From Lachnospiraceae bacterium (GTDB lineage Bacteria; Bacillota_A; Clostridia; Lachnospirales; Lachnospiraceae), in the NCBI GenBank assembly GCA_016287765.1, contig JAEEWS010000013.1, positions 1 to 64,000 of the forward strand: a stretch of DNA of 64,000 bases, given 5' to 3'. A model generated the notes under the pieces. That model searched no databases. It worked only from the letters and a program-made list of their open reading frames with translations, and was not told the DNA's origin. The first letter of the stretch is position 1. Each line of letters opens with the position of its first letter. Positions 25,771 to 33,797 of this stretch are shown piece by piece. Made by a program: the position numbers and the translations under genes.

Positions 25771-27372
25771 TTAATAATTGTCCGGCAGGTCATTTTCCAG
25801 CAAAATGAACCTGTGTCCTTCATCTTTTATCTTTGTGCAGGCAAAATCCATGGCTTCCGTAAATTTATCAAATTCAAAAAGCCTTCTTTCAGGAAATCCG
25901 CTTTCCAGAGCCCCTCTTTTTATTTCCTTTGTCCTGTATCTGTTGACCAGCAGGATATAGTCACAGCAGTCTGCCGCATAAGTACCGAACTTGTAATGAA
26001 GCTCGTCTTCTCTTTCACCCAGTTCCACCATTCCCGGTGTTATAAGGATCCTGACGCCCTCAAACTGTTTAAGGGTTTCCACCGCTGCCTTGGAGCCCAC
26101 AGGATTAGAATTATACGCATCATCTATGATGGTGTAAAGACCGTTTTCTCTGAGCTCCAGTCTGTGACTTACGGGCAGAAGCCTTCTTACAGGCACCTTA
26201 AGCTCCGACAGTCCTATGCCAAAGGAATGAGCTACAGCTATGGCTCCCAGCACGTTAAGTACATTCACGGAACCAATGAGCCTCATATGAAAATCTTCTG
26301 TCTCTCCGTCAGGCGTGACCACGGTAAAATCGGTCCCTAATGAGGTAAGCCTTATGTCTTTTGCAAAATAACCGTCCCTTGAATCTATGCCGTAATATAT
26401 GCGGTTAAAATTTCCTTCTTCTTTTCTCGCTTCCAAAGAATCGCCGTTTATAAAGAGCTTTCCTCCTGCGGGAAGGGCCCGGGCCAGTTCAAACTTTGTC
26501 TTTCGCACATTGTCTATGGTCTTAAAGCTCTCCAGATGCTGAGGTCCGACCGAAGTAATGACCCCGTGGGAAGGGTTGACTATATCACAGATCTCTTTTA
26601 TATCCCCCACATTTCTTGCACCCATTTCGCATATGAAGATCTCATGGGTGGGCTTAAGGCCTTCTCTTATCGTCCTTACCACTCCCATGGGCGTATTAAA
26701 GCTTTCCGGAGTTGCAAGAACATTATATTTTTCGGATAAAAGCTCCTTAAGGAAAAACTTTAAACTGGTCTTTCCGTAGCTTCCCGTAACTCCGATCACC
26801 TTAATTCCCGGATTTTGGGCAAGCATCCTTTTGGCTTCATTTATAAAAGAGTTATTTATATGCTTCTCAACCGGCTTCAGGATCACATTTGCCAATACCG
26901 GCATAAGCGGCTGTAAAAGCGTGAGCAAAACGATCGCACTGCTTCCCGTCCTTAATGTAAAGCTTAAGCCCGCCGCTCTTCCCGAAATTATCCCGGTCAA
27001 AGCGACTACCGCGATATTTATGAACAGCTCACAGGCGATCAGCCTTTTTACCCTCTTGGTAAAAACCAGTTTTTTCTTTGTATTGTTTTTTTTCAGCAAG
27101 GCATATCCGGTCAAAACAAGTCCTGAAAACAGAACAGCAAAGATCATCGCGGAAATATATGCCCCTAAGAAAGAAACAAGAAGGAGAGGCAATATATCGA
27201 TCAAAAGGAATCTCTGCCTGGAAAAATTATCCTTAAGCCATTTGATCTGAACCCTGTTCTTGTAGCTGTTCTGCTGGAACATGTGGATATTGTAGCGCAT
27301 GCCGTACCAAAAGGTCACACATCCCAAAACAATAAAACATATCTGAATTATGGTTAATAATATCATTTTCAC
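25771..27372 (-). CDS. Membrane-anchored MurF-like ligase
   Basis: 533 residues. The first 165 residues contain about five hydrophobic segments instead of the usual MurF N-terminal UDP-binding domain. After that the Mur-ligase core is intact: GVTGSYGKTSLKFFLKE (P-loop, about residue 190), ICEMGARNVGDI (catalytic Glu), GVITSVGPQHLESF (His), FINGDS, then the C-terminal domain with DDAYNSNPVGSKAA and ITPGMVELGE. The core is the ligase adding D-Ala-D-Ala to the UDP-muramoyl tripeptide, and its neighbour is ddl. Loss of the UDP-binding domain and gain of membrane helices suggests it acts on a lipid-linked or otherwise different substrate. Confidence 0.8.
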   Translation of the reverse strand: MKMILLTIIQICFIVLGCVTFWYGMRYNIHMFQQNSYKNRVQIKWLKDNFSRQRFLLIDILPLLLVSFLGAYISAMIFAVLFSGLVLTGYALLKKNNTKKKLVFTKRVKRLIACELFINIAVVALTGIISGRAAGLSFTLRTGSSAIVLLTLLQPLMPVLANVILKPVEKHINNSFINEAKRMLAQNPGIKVIGVTGSYGKTSLKFFLKELLSEKYNVLATPESFNTPMGVVRTIREGLKPTHEIFICEMGARNVGDIKEICDIVNPSHGVITSVGPQHLESFKTIDNVRKTKFELARALPAGGKLFINGDSLEARKEEGNFNRIYYGIDSRDGYFAKDIRLTSLGTDFTVVTPDGETEDFHMRLIGSVNVLNVLGAIAVAHSFGIGLSELKVPVRRLLPVSHRLELRENGLYTIIDDAYNSNPVGSKAAVETLKQFEGVRILITPGMVELGEREDELHYKFGTYAADCCDYILLVNRYRTKEIKRGALESGFPERRLFEFDKFTEAMDFACTKIKDEGHRFILLENDLPDNY

Positions 27373-27402
27373 TGCTTTAACCCGTCCGTTCTTACTTACT
27401 CA

Positions 27403-28167
27403 TCAAAGAAAAGCATTTATGATCCTTGAAAAGACTCCGGGAGCCTCAAGAAAAGAATAGTGGCCCGTTCCGGGAATGACCGCGAGACCTGCGCCCGGGA
27501 TCAGCCTTTCCATGTCTTTTCCGTCCTGTAAGGGAGTGGCCGTGTCCTTGTCGCCCCAGATAAGGAGCGTTTCCCTGTCGATCTTCGGAAGAAGATAGGT
27601 AAGATCCTCATTTACCGCCTTTACAAGGCATTCTCTCATTACGGGACTGGCATTTCTGTAATCCTCGGAGCCCTGCTTTTTCTTCCATTCTTCGATAGCC
27701 TGTCCGAAGAAAAATCCGGAGATCTTTAAGCCGGCCAGTTTCTTTATTATCTTATATCTTGCGATCTTTGCCCTTGTCTTAAAGCTTTTCGGTCTTACGA
27801 TGCCCGCACTGTCGATCAGAACGATCTTTTCCACGTTAAAATCCGGATCCTTTTCGGCAAAAAGCTTTATGATCACCCTTCCGCCGAAGGAATGGCCGAT
27901 AAGGGTGGCGGAATCTATGCCCAGGGTCTTAACAAACTTCAGGAAAAAGTTTTTATAATCCTCCACACTCCAGCCTTCTCTGGGCTCCGTGCTGTCTCCG
28001 AAGCCCGGCAGGTCAAGGGAAACCACTTTATATTTGTCACACAACGCATTTACGATCCCGTCGTAAATCCCTATTTTTGTCCCCCAACCTTGTAGAATAA
28101 TTACATATTTCTTGTTGTCACCTTTTGTGGTATAATTAACTTTGTATCCGTCAATTTCTACTTGCAT
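27403..28167 (-). CDS. Alpha/beta hydrolase
   Basis: 254 residues from the ATG at 28167, which has GGAG seven bases upstream; the frame stays open to 28233 but the extension lacks a ribosome site. Motifs: ILQGWGTKIGIYDG (HG-type oxyanion region with Q-G-W-G), LDLPGFGDS, LIGHSFGGRVII (nucleophile Ser, about residue 89), WGDKDTATPL (Asp) and PGTGHYSF (His). Substrate unknown. First gene of the operon with MurF-like and Ddl, so a cell-envelope substrate is plausible but not shown. Confidence 0.88.
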   Translation of the reverse strand: MQVEIDGYKVNYTTKGDNKKYVIILQGWGTKIGIYDGIVNALCDKYKVVSLDLPGFGDSTEPREGWSVEDYKNFFLKFVKTLGIDSATLIGHSFGGRVIIKLFAEKDPDFNVEKIVLIDSAGIVRPKSFKTRAKIARYKIIKKLAGLKISGFFFGQAIEEWKKKQGSEDYRNASPVMRECLVKAVNEDLTYLLPKIDRETLLIWGDKDTATPLQDGKDMERLIPGAGLAVIPGTGHYSFLEAPGVFSRIINAFL

Positions 28168-28223
28168 ATTTACTCCGTTCCGATCCTTGGACGCAAATCC
28201 TGTTTGCGGTGCAGACTGTGTGT

Positions 28224-28252
28224 ATGATAGCATTTTTCACAAGTCATTTCAA
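28224..28252 (-). promoter_or_regulatory. Promoter of the hydrolase/MurF-like/ddl operon
   Basis: On the minus strand TTGAAA (28252-28247), 17-base spacer, TATCAT (28229-28224). Transcription would start about 50 bases before the hydrolase ATG. Confidence 0.65.
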
Positions 28253-28478
28253 TACCGGGCACTTTGTTTCTCCTTTCGCCCTTCCATAGAAGCCGTAGCT
28301 TCTCAAAAGGACTTTAATACGGGTAAAAAAGGCTAAAAAAGCGATTGTGCGACTAACAAAGTAAAATATTTCCGTTGTAAAAATTGATGTGTGATTTTAT
28401 ACTGAATCTTGAATTAATCCGATCCATGTAATCCACTGGTTTCCACTGTTTTCGCAGAGTCGGAAAGATGGGAGTTTA
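28253..28478. other. Intergenic stretch between divergent genes
   Basis: With the promoter and leader above it forms a 311-base gene-free gap. An AT-rich run and a GGGAGT ribosome site 7 bases before the kinase ATG are present. No repeat, hairpin or RNA seen. Confidence 0.4.
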
Positions 28479-29780
28479 ATGAGTCTTTATCAGGTAAACA
28501 TAATATTGGACCTGGGCGCTCTGCTGGTCCTTACAGTAATATGGTTCACAAACAGCACGGGTAACGTGGACATGCAGGACAAATACCTGTTCCGCAGCAT
28601 GATGGTGTCTGTAAGCACTATCCTGGGTGCAAATGCGGTATCTTATTTTTCCGGCATTTTGCCTTTACCCTTTGGCTGGTATTTTGAATTGTTTGCTTAT
28701 TCGGTTTATTACATTTCCCAAACTGTATTTTGCTGGCAATGGTTCATTCTTGCAAAGGTAAGGTTTTTAAAGAAACCTCCCATTCCTTTTCCTCCGATCT
28801 GCTATCTTTTCGCCCTTCCTTTGTTGGCTGAATTTGTGATCATAGCTTTTATCAACCCTTTTAACGGTATGGTTTTTTACTTCGATGAGCTTACAAAGCC
28901 CATCAGAGGACCGTTCTATTATTGGAACATTTTATTCTCCTATGTTTATGTGGTAGCCTCCTTTGTTCTTCTTTTGATCACTATCATCAGAGACCAGAAC
29001 AAGCATACGAGAAAGAAAAATGAAATGCTTCTCTTTACCATGATCACGCCCATCATCACCTCCTGTGTGCAGGTGGCAACCGCGGACATTTCGATACTTT
29101 GGCCGGCCACAGCCCTTTCCCTCTTCATGCTATATGAAACGCAAGCCCAGCATTATCTTGAGTTTCAGGCTACCAAAGAGGCTGAACTGGAGGCAGAGCT
29201 TACCAAAAACAAGATCGCGATCATGATGTCCCAGATCCAGCCCCATTTCCTTTATAACACGCTGACCACCATAAAGGCTCTTGTAGGCCAGAATCCGATA
29301 CAGGCCCAGACCGTTATTACGGAGTTTTCCACCTATCTCCGTACCAATATGGATTCTCTGGATCTCACCACTCCGGTGACATTTATCAAGGAACTGGAAC
29401 ACACAAGAACGTATACGGACATTGAACAGCTCCGCTTCCCGGATCTGGAAGTGGAATATGATATACAGGACAACAACTTCCTTCTCCCTTCACTTTCCAT
29501 CCAGCCCATGGTGGAAAATGCGATCAAGCACGGCATACGTAGACGCACCGAGCCCGGTGGAAAGATCACTGTCAGATCTTACGCCGAAGAAGACAAGCAC
29601 GTGGTACAGATCATCGATAACGGCGCAGGTTTTTCGGCCATGGCCGAACAGGACACCTCCAGAAGCCATATAGGTCTAATGAACACCAAAAAGCGTATCG
29701 AAGAGATGATGCACGGAGAGTTTCACATTGAAAGCACTCCCAACGTGGGTACCACCGTAACCTTTATAATACCGAAATAA
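28479..29780 (+). CDS. LytS/YesM-type sensor histidine kinase, orphan
   Basis: 433 residues. About seven hydrophobic segments fill the first 220 residues (7TM-like sensor). Then comes the His_kinase domain with MMSQIQPHFLYNTLTTIKAL (phospho-acceptor His, about residue 256) and a HATPase with MVENAIKHGI (N box), IIDNGAGFS (G1) and HIGLMNTKKRIE (G2). No LytTR or AraC response regulator lies next to it, so its partner is elsewhere. Membrane-embedded sensing of a small or lipophilic signal is likely. Monocistronic with its own terminator. Confidence 0.88.
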   Translation: MSLYQVNIILDLGALLVLTVIWFTNSTGNVDMQDKYLFRSMMVSVSTILGANAVSYFSGILPLPFGWYFELFAYSVYYISQTVFCWQWFILAKVRFLKKPPIPFPPICYLFALPLLAEFVIIAFINPFNGMVFYFDELTKPIRGPFYYWNILFSYVYVVASFVLLLITIIRDQNKHTRKKNEMLLFTMITPIITSCVQVATADISILWPATALSLFMLYETQAQHYLEFQATKEAELEAELTKNKIAIMMSQIQPHFLYNTLTTIKALVGQNPIQAQTVITEFSTYLRTNMDSLDLTTPVTFIKELEHTRTYTDIEQLRFPDLEVEYDIQDNNFLLPSLSIQPMVENAIKHGIRRRTEPGGKITVRSYAEEDKHVVQIIDNGAGFSAMAEQDTSRSHIGLMNTKKRIEEMMHGEFHIESTPNVGTTVTFIIPK

Positions 29781-29805
29781 AAAACGGCCGTCAGGTCGTT
29801 TTTTT
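29781..29805 (+). terminator. Terminator after the histidine kinase
   Basis: AAACGGCC / GGTCGTTT stem (one mismatch) with a short loop, running into seven T. Confidence 0.75.
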
Positions 29806-29860
29806 GTATGTTTTTTCAATAATAAGTGCTATTTTTACCTATTTTATGAAAATAATTCGG

Positions 29861-29889
29861 TTGAAAAAAAGAAATCACCCTCATATAAT
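29861..29889 (+). promoter_or_regulatory. Promoter of uxuAB
   Basis: TTGAAA (29861-29866), 17-base spacer, TATAAT (29884-29889), 51 bases before the uxuA start. No obvious palindromic operator was found. Confidence 0.75.
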
Positions 29890-29939
29890 TATGTGTAATA
29901 ACCCATGAATTTATCATTCCAACAACAAAGGAGCATAAT

Positions 29940-31025
29940 ATGGAAATGACAATGCGCTGGTTCGGGTCAAAGTTTGACACCGTAACCTTGAAACAGATCA
30001 GACAGGTTCCCGGAGTGACAGGAGTTATCACTACTCTCTATGACACCACCCCCGGAGAGGTATGGAGCCGCGAAAGGATCAAGGCATTAAAGGATGAGGT
30101 TGAAGCTTCCGGACTTCACATTTCCGGCATCGAAAGCGTTAACATCCATGATGCCATTAAAGTCGGAACTCCCGACCGCGACCTTTATATCGATAACTAC
30201 ATTCAGACACTGGAAAATCTTGGTCTTGAAGGCATACATATGGTCTGCTACAACTTCATGCCCGTTTTTGACTGGACAAGAACAGAACTGGCAAGAAAGC
30301 TGGCTGACGGATCCACAGGACTTGCCTATTCCCAGGAAGCTATAGATAAGATCACCCCCGAAAATATGTTCGAGGCTATTTCCAAGGATTCCAACGGTGC
30401 TGTTCTTCCCGGCTGGGAGCCCGAAAGAATGGCTAAGATCAAGGAGCTTTTTGAGATGTACTCCACCGTGGATGCAGAGAAGCTCTTTGCCAATCTCAAG
30501 TATTTCCTTGAGAGGATCATGCCCGTTTGCGATAAATATGACATCAACATGGCGATCCATCCCGATGATCCCGCCTGGAGCGTTTTCGGACTTCCCAGGA
30601 TCATCATCAACAAGGCAAACATCCTTCGCATGATGAAGATGGTAGACAATCCGCACAACGGTGTTACCTTCTGCTCCGGTTCCTACGGCACAAATCTTGA
30701 GAATGATCTTCCCGATATGATCAGATCCTTAAAGGGAAGGATCCACTTCGCTCATGTAAGAAACTTAAAGTTCAACTGCACAGAGCCCGGTCATCTTGAT
30801 TTCGAAGAAGCACCTCATCTTTCCCGCACAGGTTCCTTCGACATGTACGAGATCATGAAAGCTCTTTATGACATAGGTTTTGACGGCCCTATCCGTCCCG
30901 ACCACGGAAGAATGATCTGGGACGAAGTCGCAATGCCCGGCTACGGTCTCTACGATCGTGCACTGGGTGCCACTTATCTTAACGGACTTTGGGAAGCTAT
31001 TGAAAAAAGCCAGACCAGAAAGTAG
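29940..31025 (+). CDS. uxuA: Mannonate dehydratase
   Basis: 361 residues, expected length. MEMTMRWFGSKFDTVTLKQIRQVPGVTGVITTLYD is the classical UxuA start. Metal/catalytic segments include MAIHPDDP, CSGSYGT, HFAHVRN and RPDHGRM. It dehydrates D-mannonate to 2-keto-3-deoxygluconate in glucuronate degradation. AAAGGAG lies 6 bases ahead of the ATG. uxuB follows after 6 bases; the kdgK/kdgA steps are not in the window. Confidence 0.96.
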   Translation: MEMTMRWFGSKFDTVTLKQIRQVPGVTGVITTLYDTTPGEVWSRERIKALKDEVEASGLHISGIESVNIHDAIKVGTPDRDLYIDNYIQTLENLGLEGIHMVCYNFMPVFDWTRTELARKLADGSTGLAYSQEAIDKITPENMFEAISKDSNGAVLPGWEPERMAKIKELFEMYSTVDAEKLFANLKYFLERIMPVCDKYDINMAIHPDDPAWSVFGLPRIIINKANILRMMKMVDNPHNGVTFCSGSYGTNLENDLPDMIRSLKGRIHFAHVRNLKFNCTEPGHLDFEEAPHLSRTGSFDMYEIMKALYDIGFDGPIRPDHGRMIWDEVAMPGYGLYDRALGATYLNGLWEAIEKSQTRK

Positions 31026-31031
31026 GTAGCC

Positions 31032-32645
31032 ATGAAGTTAAATAATGAAGGATTAAAAAATACCAAAGAATGGGAAGCTCTCGGATATGATCTTCCCGGG
31101 TTTGACCGCGATGCTATGATCGCAAAGACCAAAAAGGATCCTGTATGGATCCACTTCGGAGCAGGAAATATCTTCCGTGCTTTTCAGGCAAATGTGGTTC
31201 AGAACCTTTTAAATAAGGGTGTTATCGATAAGGGCCTCACAGTTTGTGAAGGCTATGATTACGAGATCATCGAGAAAATGTATGCACCCCATGACGATCT
31301 CTCCATTCTTGCCACCTTTATGGCCAGCGGCAAGATCCAAAAGACAGTGGTGGGAAGTATCGCCGAGAGTCTTACACTTGACTCTGATAATACTGCAGCC
31401 TATGACAGACTTAAGGAGATATTTAAGAGCGACAGCCTCCAGATGGCCAGCTTCACCATTACCGAAAAGGGTTACAGCCTTGTGAACGGTAAGGGTGAGA
31501 TGCTTCCCTCGGTGGCAGAAGACCTCAAGAACGGACCCGCTAAGCCGGAAAGCTATCTGGGCAAGGTGGTTTCCCTCCTTTATACAAGATTTTTGGCAGG
31601 CGAAAAGCCCATTGCCTTTGTTTCCATGGACAACTGCTCACATAACGGCGACAAACTCTATGCCGCTGTTGAGGCTTTTGCCAGAGAATGGGAATTCAAG
31701 GGCCTTATTCAGAAGGGCTTTGTGGATTATATAAATAACGAAAAGAAGGTTTCTTTCCCCTGGTCAATGATTGACAAGATCACACCCCGTCCGGATGCCT
31801 CCGTGGAAGCTATGCTTAAGGCAGACGGCATCGAAGAGGCAGAGCCTATTATCACCTCCAAAAATACCTATGTCGCTCCCTTTGTAAACGCAGAGGAGTG
31901 CGAGTATCTGGTCATCGAGGATAAATTCCCCAACGGACGTCCTGAGCTTGAAAAGGGCGGCATCATGTTCACCGACAGAGAGACCGTGGACAAGGTGGAA
32001 AAGATGAAGGTCTGCACCTGTCTGAACCCTCTTCACACCAGCCTTGCCGTATTCGGCTGTCTTCTCGGATACACCCTTATTTCCAAGGAGATGCAGGATC
32101 CCGTTTTAAACAAGATGGTACGTACCATCGGATATGTGGAAGGACTTCCCGTGGTTGTAGATCCCGGCATTATGAGCCCCAAGCAGTTTATTGATGATGT
32201 TGTGGAGAAGAGGATACCCAATCCTTTCATGCCCGATGCTCCTCAAAGGATCGCTACGGACACCTCCCAAAAGCTGCCCATCCGTTTCGGAGAAACAGTT
32301 AAGGCCTATGCCCGTCGTTCCGATCTTTCCGTGGATTCCTTAAAGCTGATCCCCCTGGTTTATGCGGGCTGGATCCGTTACATCATGGCCATCGACGATA
32401 AGGGCAACAAGTTTGAATTAAGTTCAGATCCCATGCTCCCCGAGGTTTGTCCTCTGGTAGCGGATATTAAGCTTGGAGACGGCAAGGAGGCTCTTGATAA
32501 GATCAGGCCCATCCTTAAGAATTCCAAGATCTGGGGCGTGGATCTTTACGAGATCGGACTTGCCGATAAGGTGGCAGGTTATTTCCTGGAACTCATTTCA
32601 GGCGTGGGTGCTGTGGAAAAGACTCTGAAAAAATATGTTGGATAA
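31032..32645 (+). CDS. uxuB: D-mannonate oxidoreductase / fructuronate reductase (mannitol-dehydrogenase family)
   Basis: 537 residues of the long-chain mannitol dehydrogenase family. IHFGAGNIFRAFQA is the nucleotide-binding loop, SMDNCSHNG the family S-x-D-N motif, and the region SFPWSMIDKITPRP corresponds to F-x-x-T-M-V-D-R-I-T-P. VCTCLNPLHTSLAVFGCLLGY carries the family L-N-x-x-H-S/T catalytic area. Pairing with uxuA identifies it as the NAD-dependent fructuronate/mannonate interconverting enzyme. Downstream is a 50-base spacer with a weak hairpin (AAGCGGCAGACC...GGTTTGCCGCTT) acting between convergent genes. Confidence 0.93.
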   Translation: MKLNNEGLKNTKEWEALGYDLPGFDRDAMIAKTKKDPVWIHFGAGNIFRAFQANVVQNLLNKGVIDKGLTVCEGYDYEIIEKMYAPHDDLSILATFMASGKIQKTVVGSIAESLTLDSDNTAAYDRLKEIFKSDSLQMASFTITEKGYSLVNGKGEMLPSVAEDLKNGPAKPESYLGKVVSLLYTRFLAGEKPIAFVSMDNCSHNGDKLYAAVEAFAREWEFKGLIQKGFVDYINNEKKVSFPWSMIDKITPRPDASVEAMLKADGIEEAEPIITSKNTYVAPFVNAEECEYLVIEDKFPNGRPELEKGGIMFTDRETVDKVEKMKVCTCLNPLHTSLAVFGCLLGYTLISKEMQDPVLNKMVRTIGYVEGLPVVVDPGIMSPKQFIDDVVEKRIPNPFMPDAPQRIATDTSQKLPIRFGETVKAYARRSDLSVDSLKLIPLVYAGWIRYIMAIDDKGNKFELSSDPMLPEVCPLVADIKLGDGKEALDKIRPILKNSKIWGVDLYEIGLADKVAGYFLELISGVGAVEKTLKKYVG

Positions 32646-32664
32646 TATTCGGTAAAAAAATGCA

Positions 32665-32699
32665 AGCGGCAGACCGGTTGGTTTGCCGCTTTATTTTTA
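32665..32699 (+). terminator. Terminator after uxuAB
   Basis: AAGCGGCAGACC and GGTTTGCCGCTT form a stem (one mismatch, short loop), followed by TATTTTT. Convergent with the PHP gene, whose stop codon it touches. Confidence 0.8.
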
Positions 32700-33413
32700 A
32701 CTTAATGCCTTTAAAACCGCTTCTCTTGAGAACTCTTCCACCAGAAGAGTGTTTACCGCCTTATTTATATGCTTCACATAATGAGCATCGGAATCGGTGA
32801 TGATCTTACACTTTTCCAGATAAGGATGGGCTTTTCTTAAGCGATGGAGATTATCCATGTTTTTAAGTTCAGCAGTCTTAAACTTGGAATCCGGAGGTAT
32901 GAAGCCCAGCTGGGACAAAAGGGATGTAGTGGTCTTGTCCAGATGAGCGGGGATCATGATCCCGTTATAGGAGCCCACCAGATCAAAAACGTCGTCAAAA
33001 TCTATGTCTGTGGCATTAATAAGGAGTTTGGACAGCCTTCCTATCTCCTCGTCGTCTTCATTCATGATCTGCTGCTTTCCAAAGATCTTTTCGTTATTTT
33101 CCACATTCATAAGATGCTCATATACATAAGCGTCAAAGCGCAGAGCATCCTCCAGCGTGGGAAAGAGACAGACCACATGGATCTCTTCGGAAGTGGTGAG
33201 TTCCATTCCCGGAATGCCCAGGATCCCGTAAAATTCACAGGCCTTTAAAAAGGGCTCGCAGTTTCTGCAGGAGTTGTGATCCGTTAGAGCAATGACCTGA
33301 AGGCCGTTAAGTGCGGCTATGCCCGCTATGGTGGCCGGGGTCATCTCATCGTCTCCGCAGGGAGAAAGACAGGAATGGAGGTGCAAATCGTAGAAAACCT
33401 GTTTAAGTTCCAT
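32697..33413 (-). CDS. PHP-domain phosphoesterase of the hydrogenase regulatory locus
   Basis: 238 residues. PHP metal motifs: YDLHLHSCLSPCGDDEM (HxH plus C-G-D), ALTDHNS, GMELTTSEEIHVVC, PAHLDK and ITDSDAHYV. This subtype habitually lies with [FeFe] hydrogenase and DRTGG genes in Clostridia. The exact substrate is unknown; a nucleotide or phosphoester second messenger is a reasonable guess. Last gene of the minus-strand regulatory operon, 45 bases after the DRTGG gene. Confidence 0.85.
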   Translation of the reverse strand: MELKQVFYDLHLHSCLSPCGDDEMTPATIAGIAALNGLQVIALTDHNSCRNCEPFLKACEFYGILGIPGMELTTSEEIHVVCLFPTLEDALRFDAYVYEHLMNVENNEKIFGKQQIMNEDDEEIGRLSKLLINATDIDFDDVFDLVGSYNGIMIPAHLDKTTTSLLSQLGFIPPDSKFKTAELKNMDNLHRLRKAHPYLEKCKIITDSDAHYVKHINKAVNTLLVEEFSREAVLKALS

Positions 33414-33458
33414 GATCTACACCTCCATTCGTATTTTTTTGATCTATATTTCAGGATC

Positions 33459-33797
33459 CTACTTTCCCAAAGCTTTTCCGATCATCATTGCCGCTTCAAA
33501 AACCGGAAGATCCGTGGAAAACAGAGCGATCTCCTGCTCCTTTGCCTTAGCCAGCATGTTATCCTCCACAGCCACTCCTTCCGCAAGAATGACGCAGGAA
33601 ACATCCGTAAGGCTTGCCACCGCCAAAGTATTCATGTTGCTCATGACCGTAACCCAGGCTGCCTCTTCTGACATCCTGGACATGGCGATGCTCAAAAGGT
33701 CACAGCAATAAACCGACTTTATCTCTTTCGCATCGGCACTTTCCGCCGAATTTAGTATCTTAAAAGCACATTTTTCCGCTATTTCTTTAACTGTCAT
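33459..33797 (-). CDS. DRTGG-domain protein (copy B)
   Basis: 112 residues. The N-terminus MTVKEIAEKCAFKILNSAESADAKEIKSVYCCDLLS and the strand pattern AAWVTVMSNMNTLAVASLTDVSCVILAEG match the small stand-alone DRTGG proteins (named for the HPr-kinase/CBS-associated domain) found around clostridial hydrogenases. Probably a ligand-binding regulator. Related to the gene at 37722-38084. It overlaps the GGDEF/EAL gene by 4 bases (ATGA). Confidence 0.75.
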   Translation of the reverse strand: MTVKEIAEKCAFKILNSAESADAKEIKSVYCCDLLSIAMSRMSEEAAWVTVMSNMNTLAVASLTDVSCVILAEGVAVEDNMLAKAKEQEIALFSTDLPVFEAAMMIGKALGK

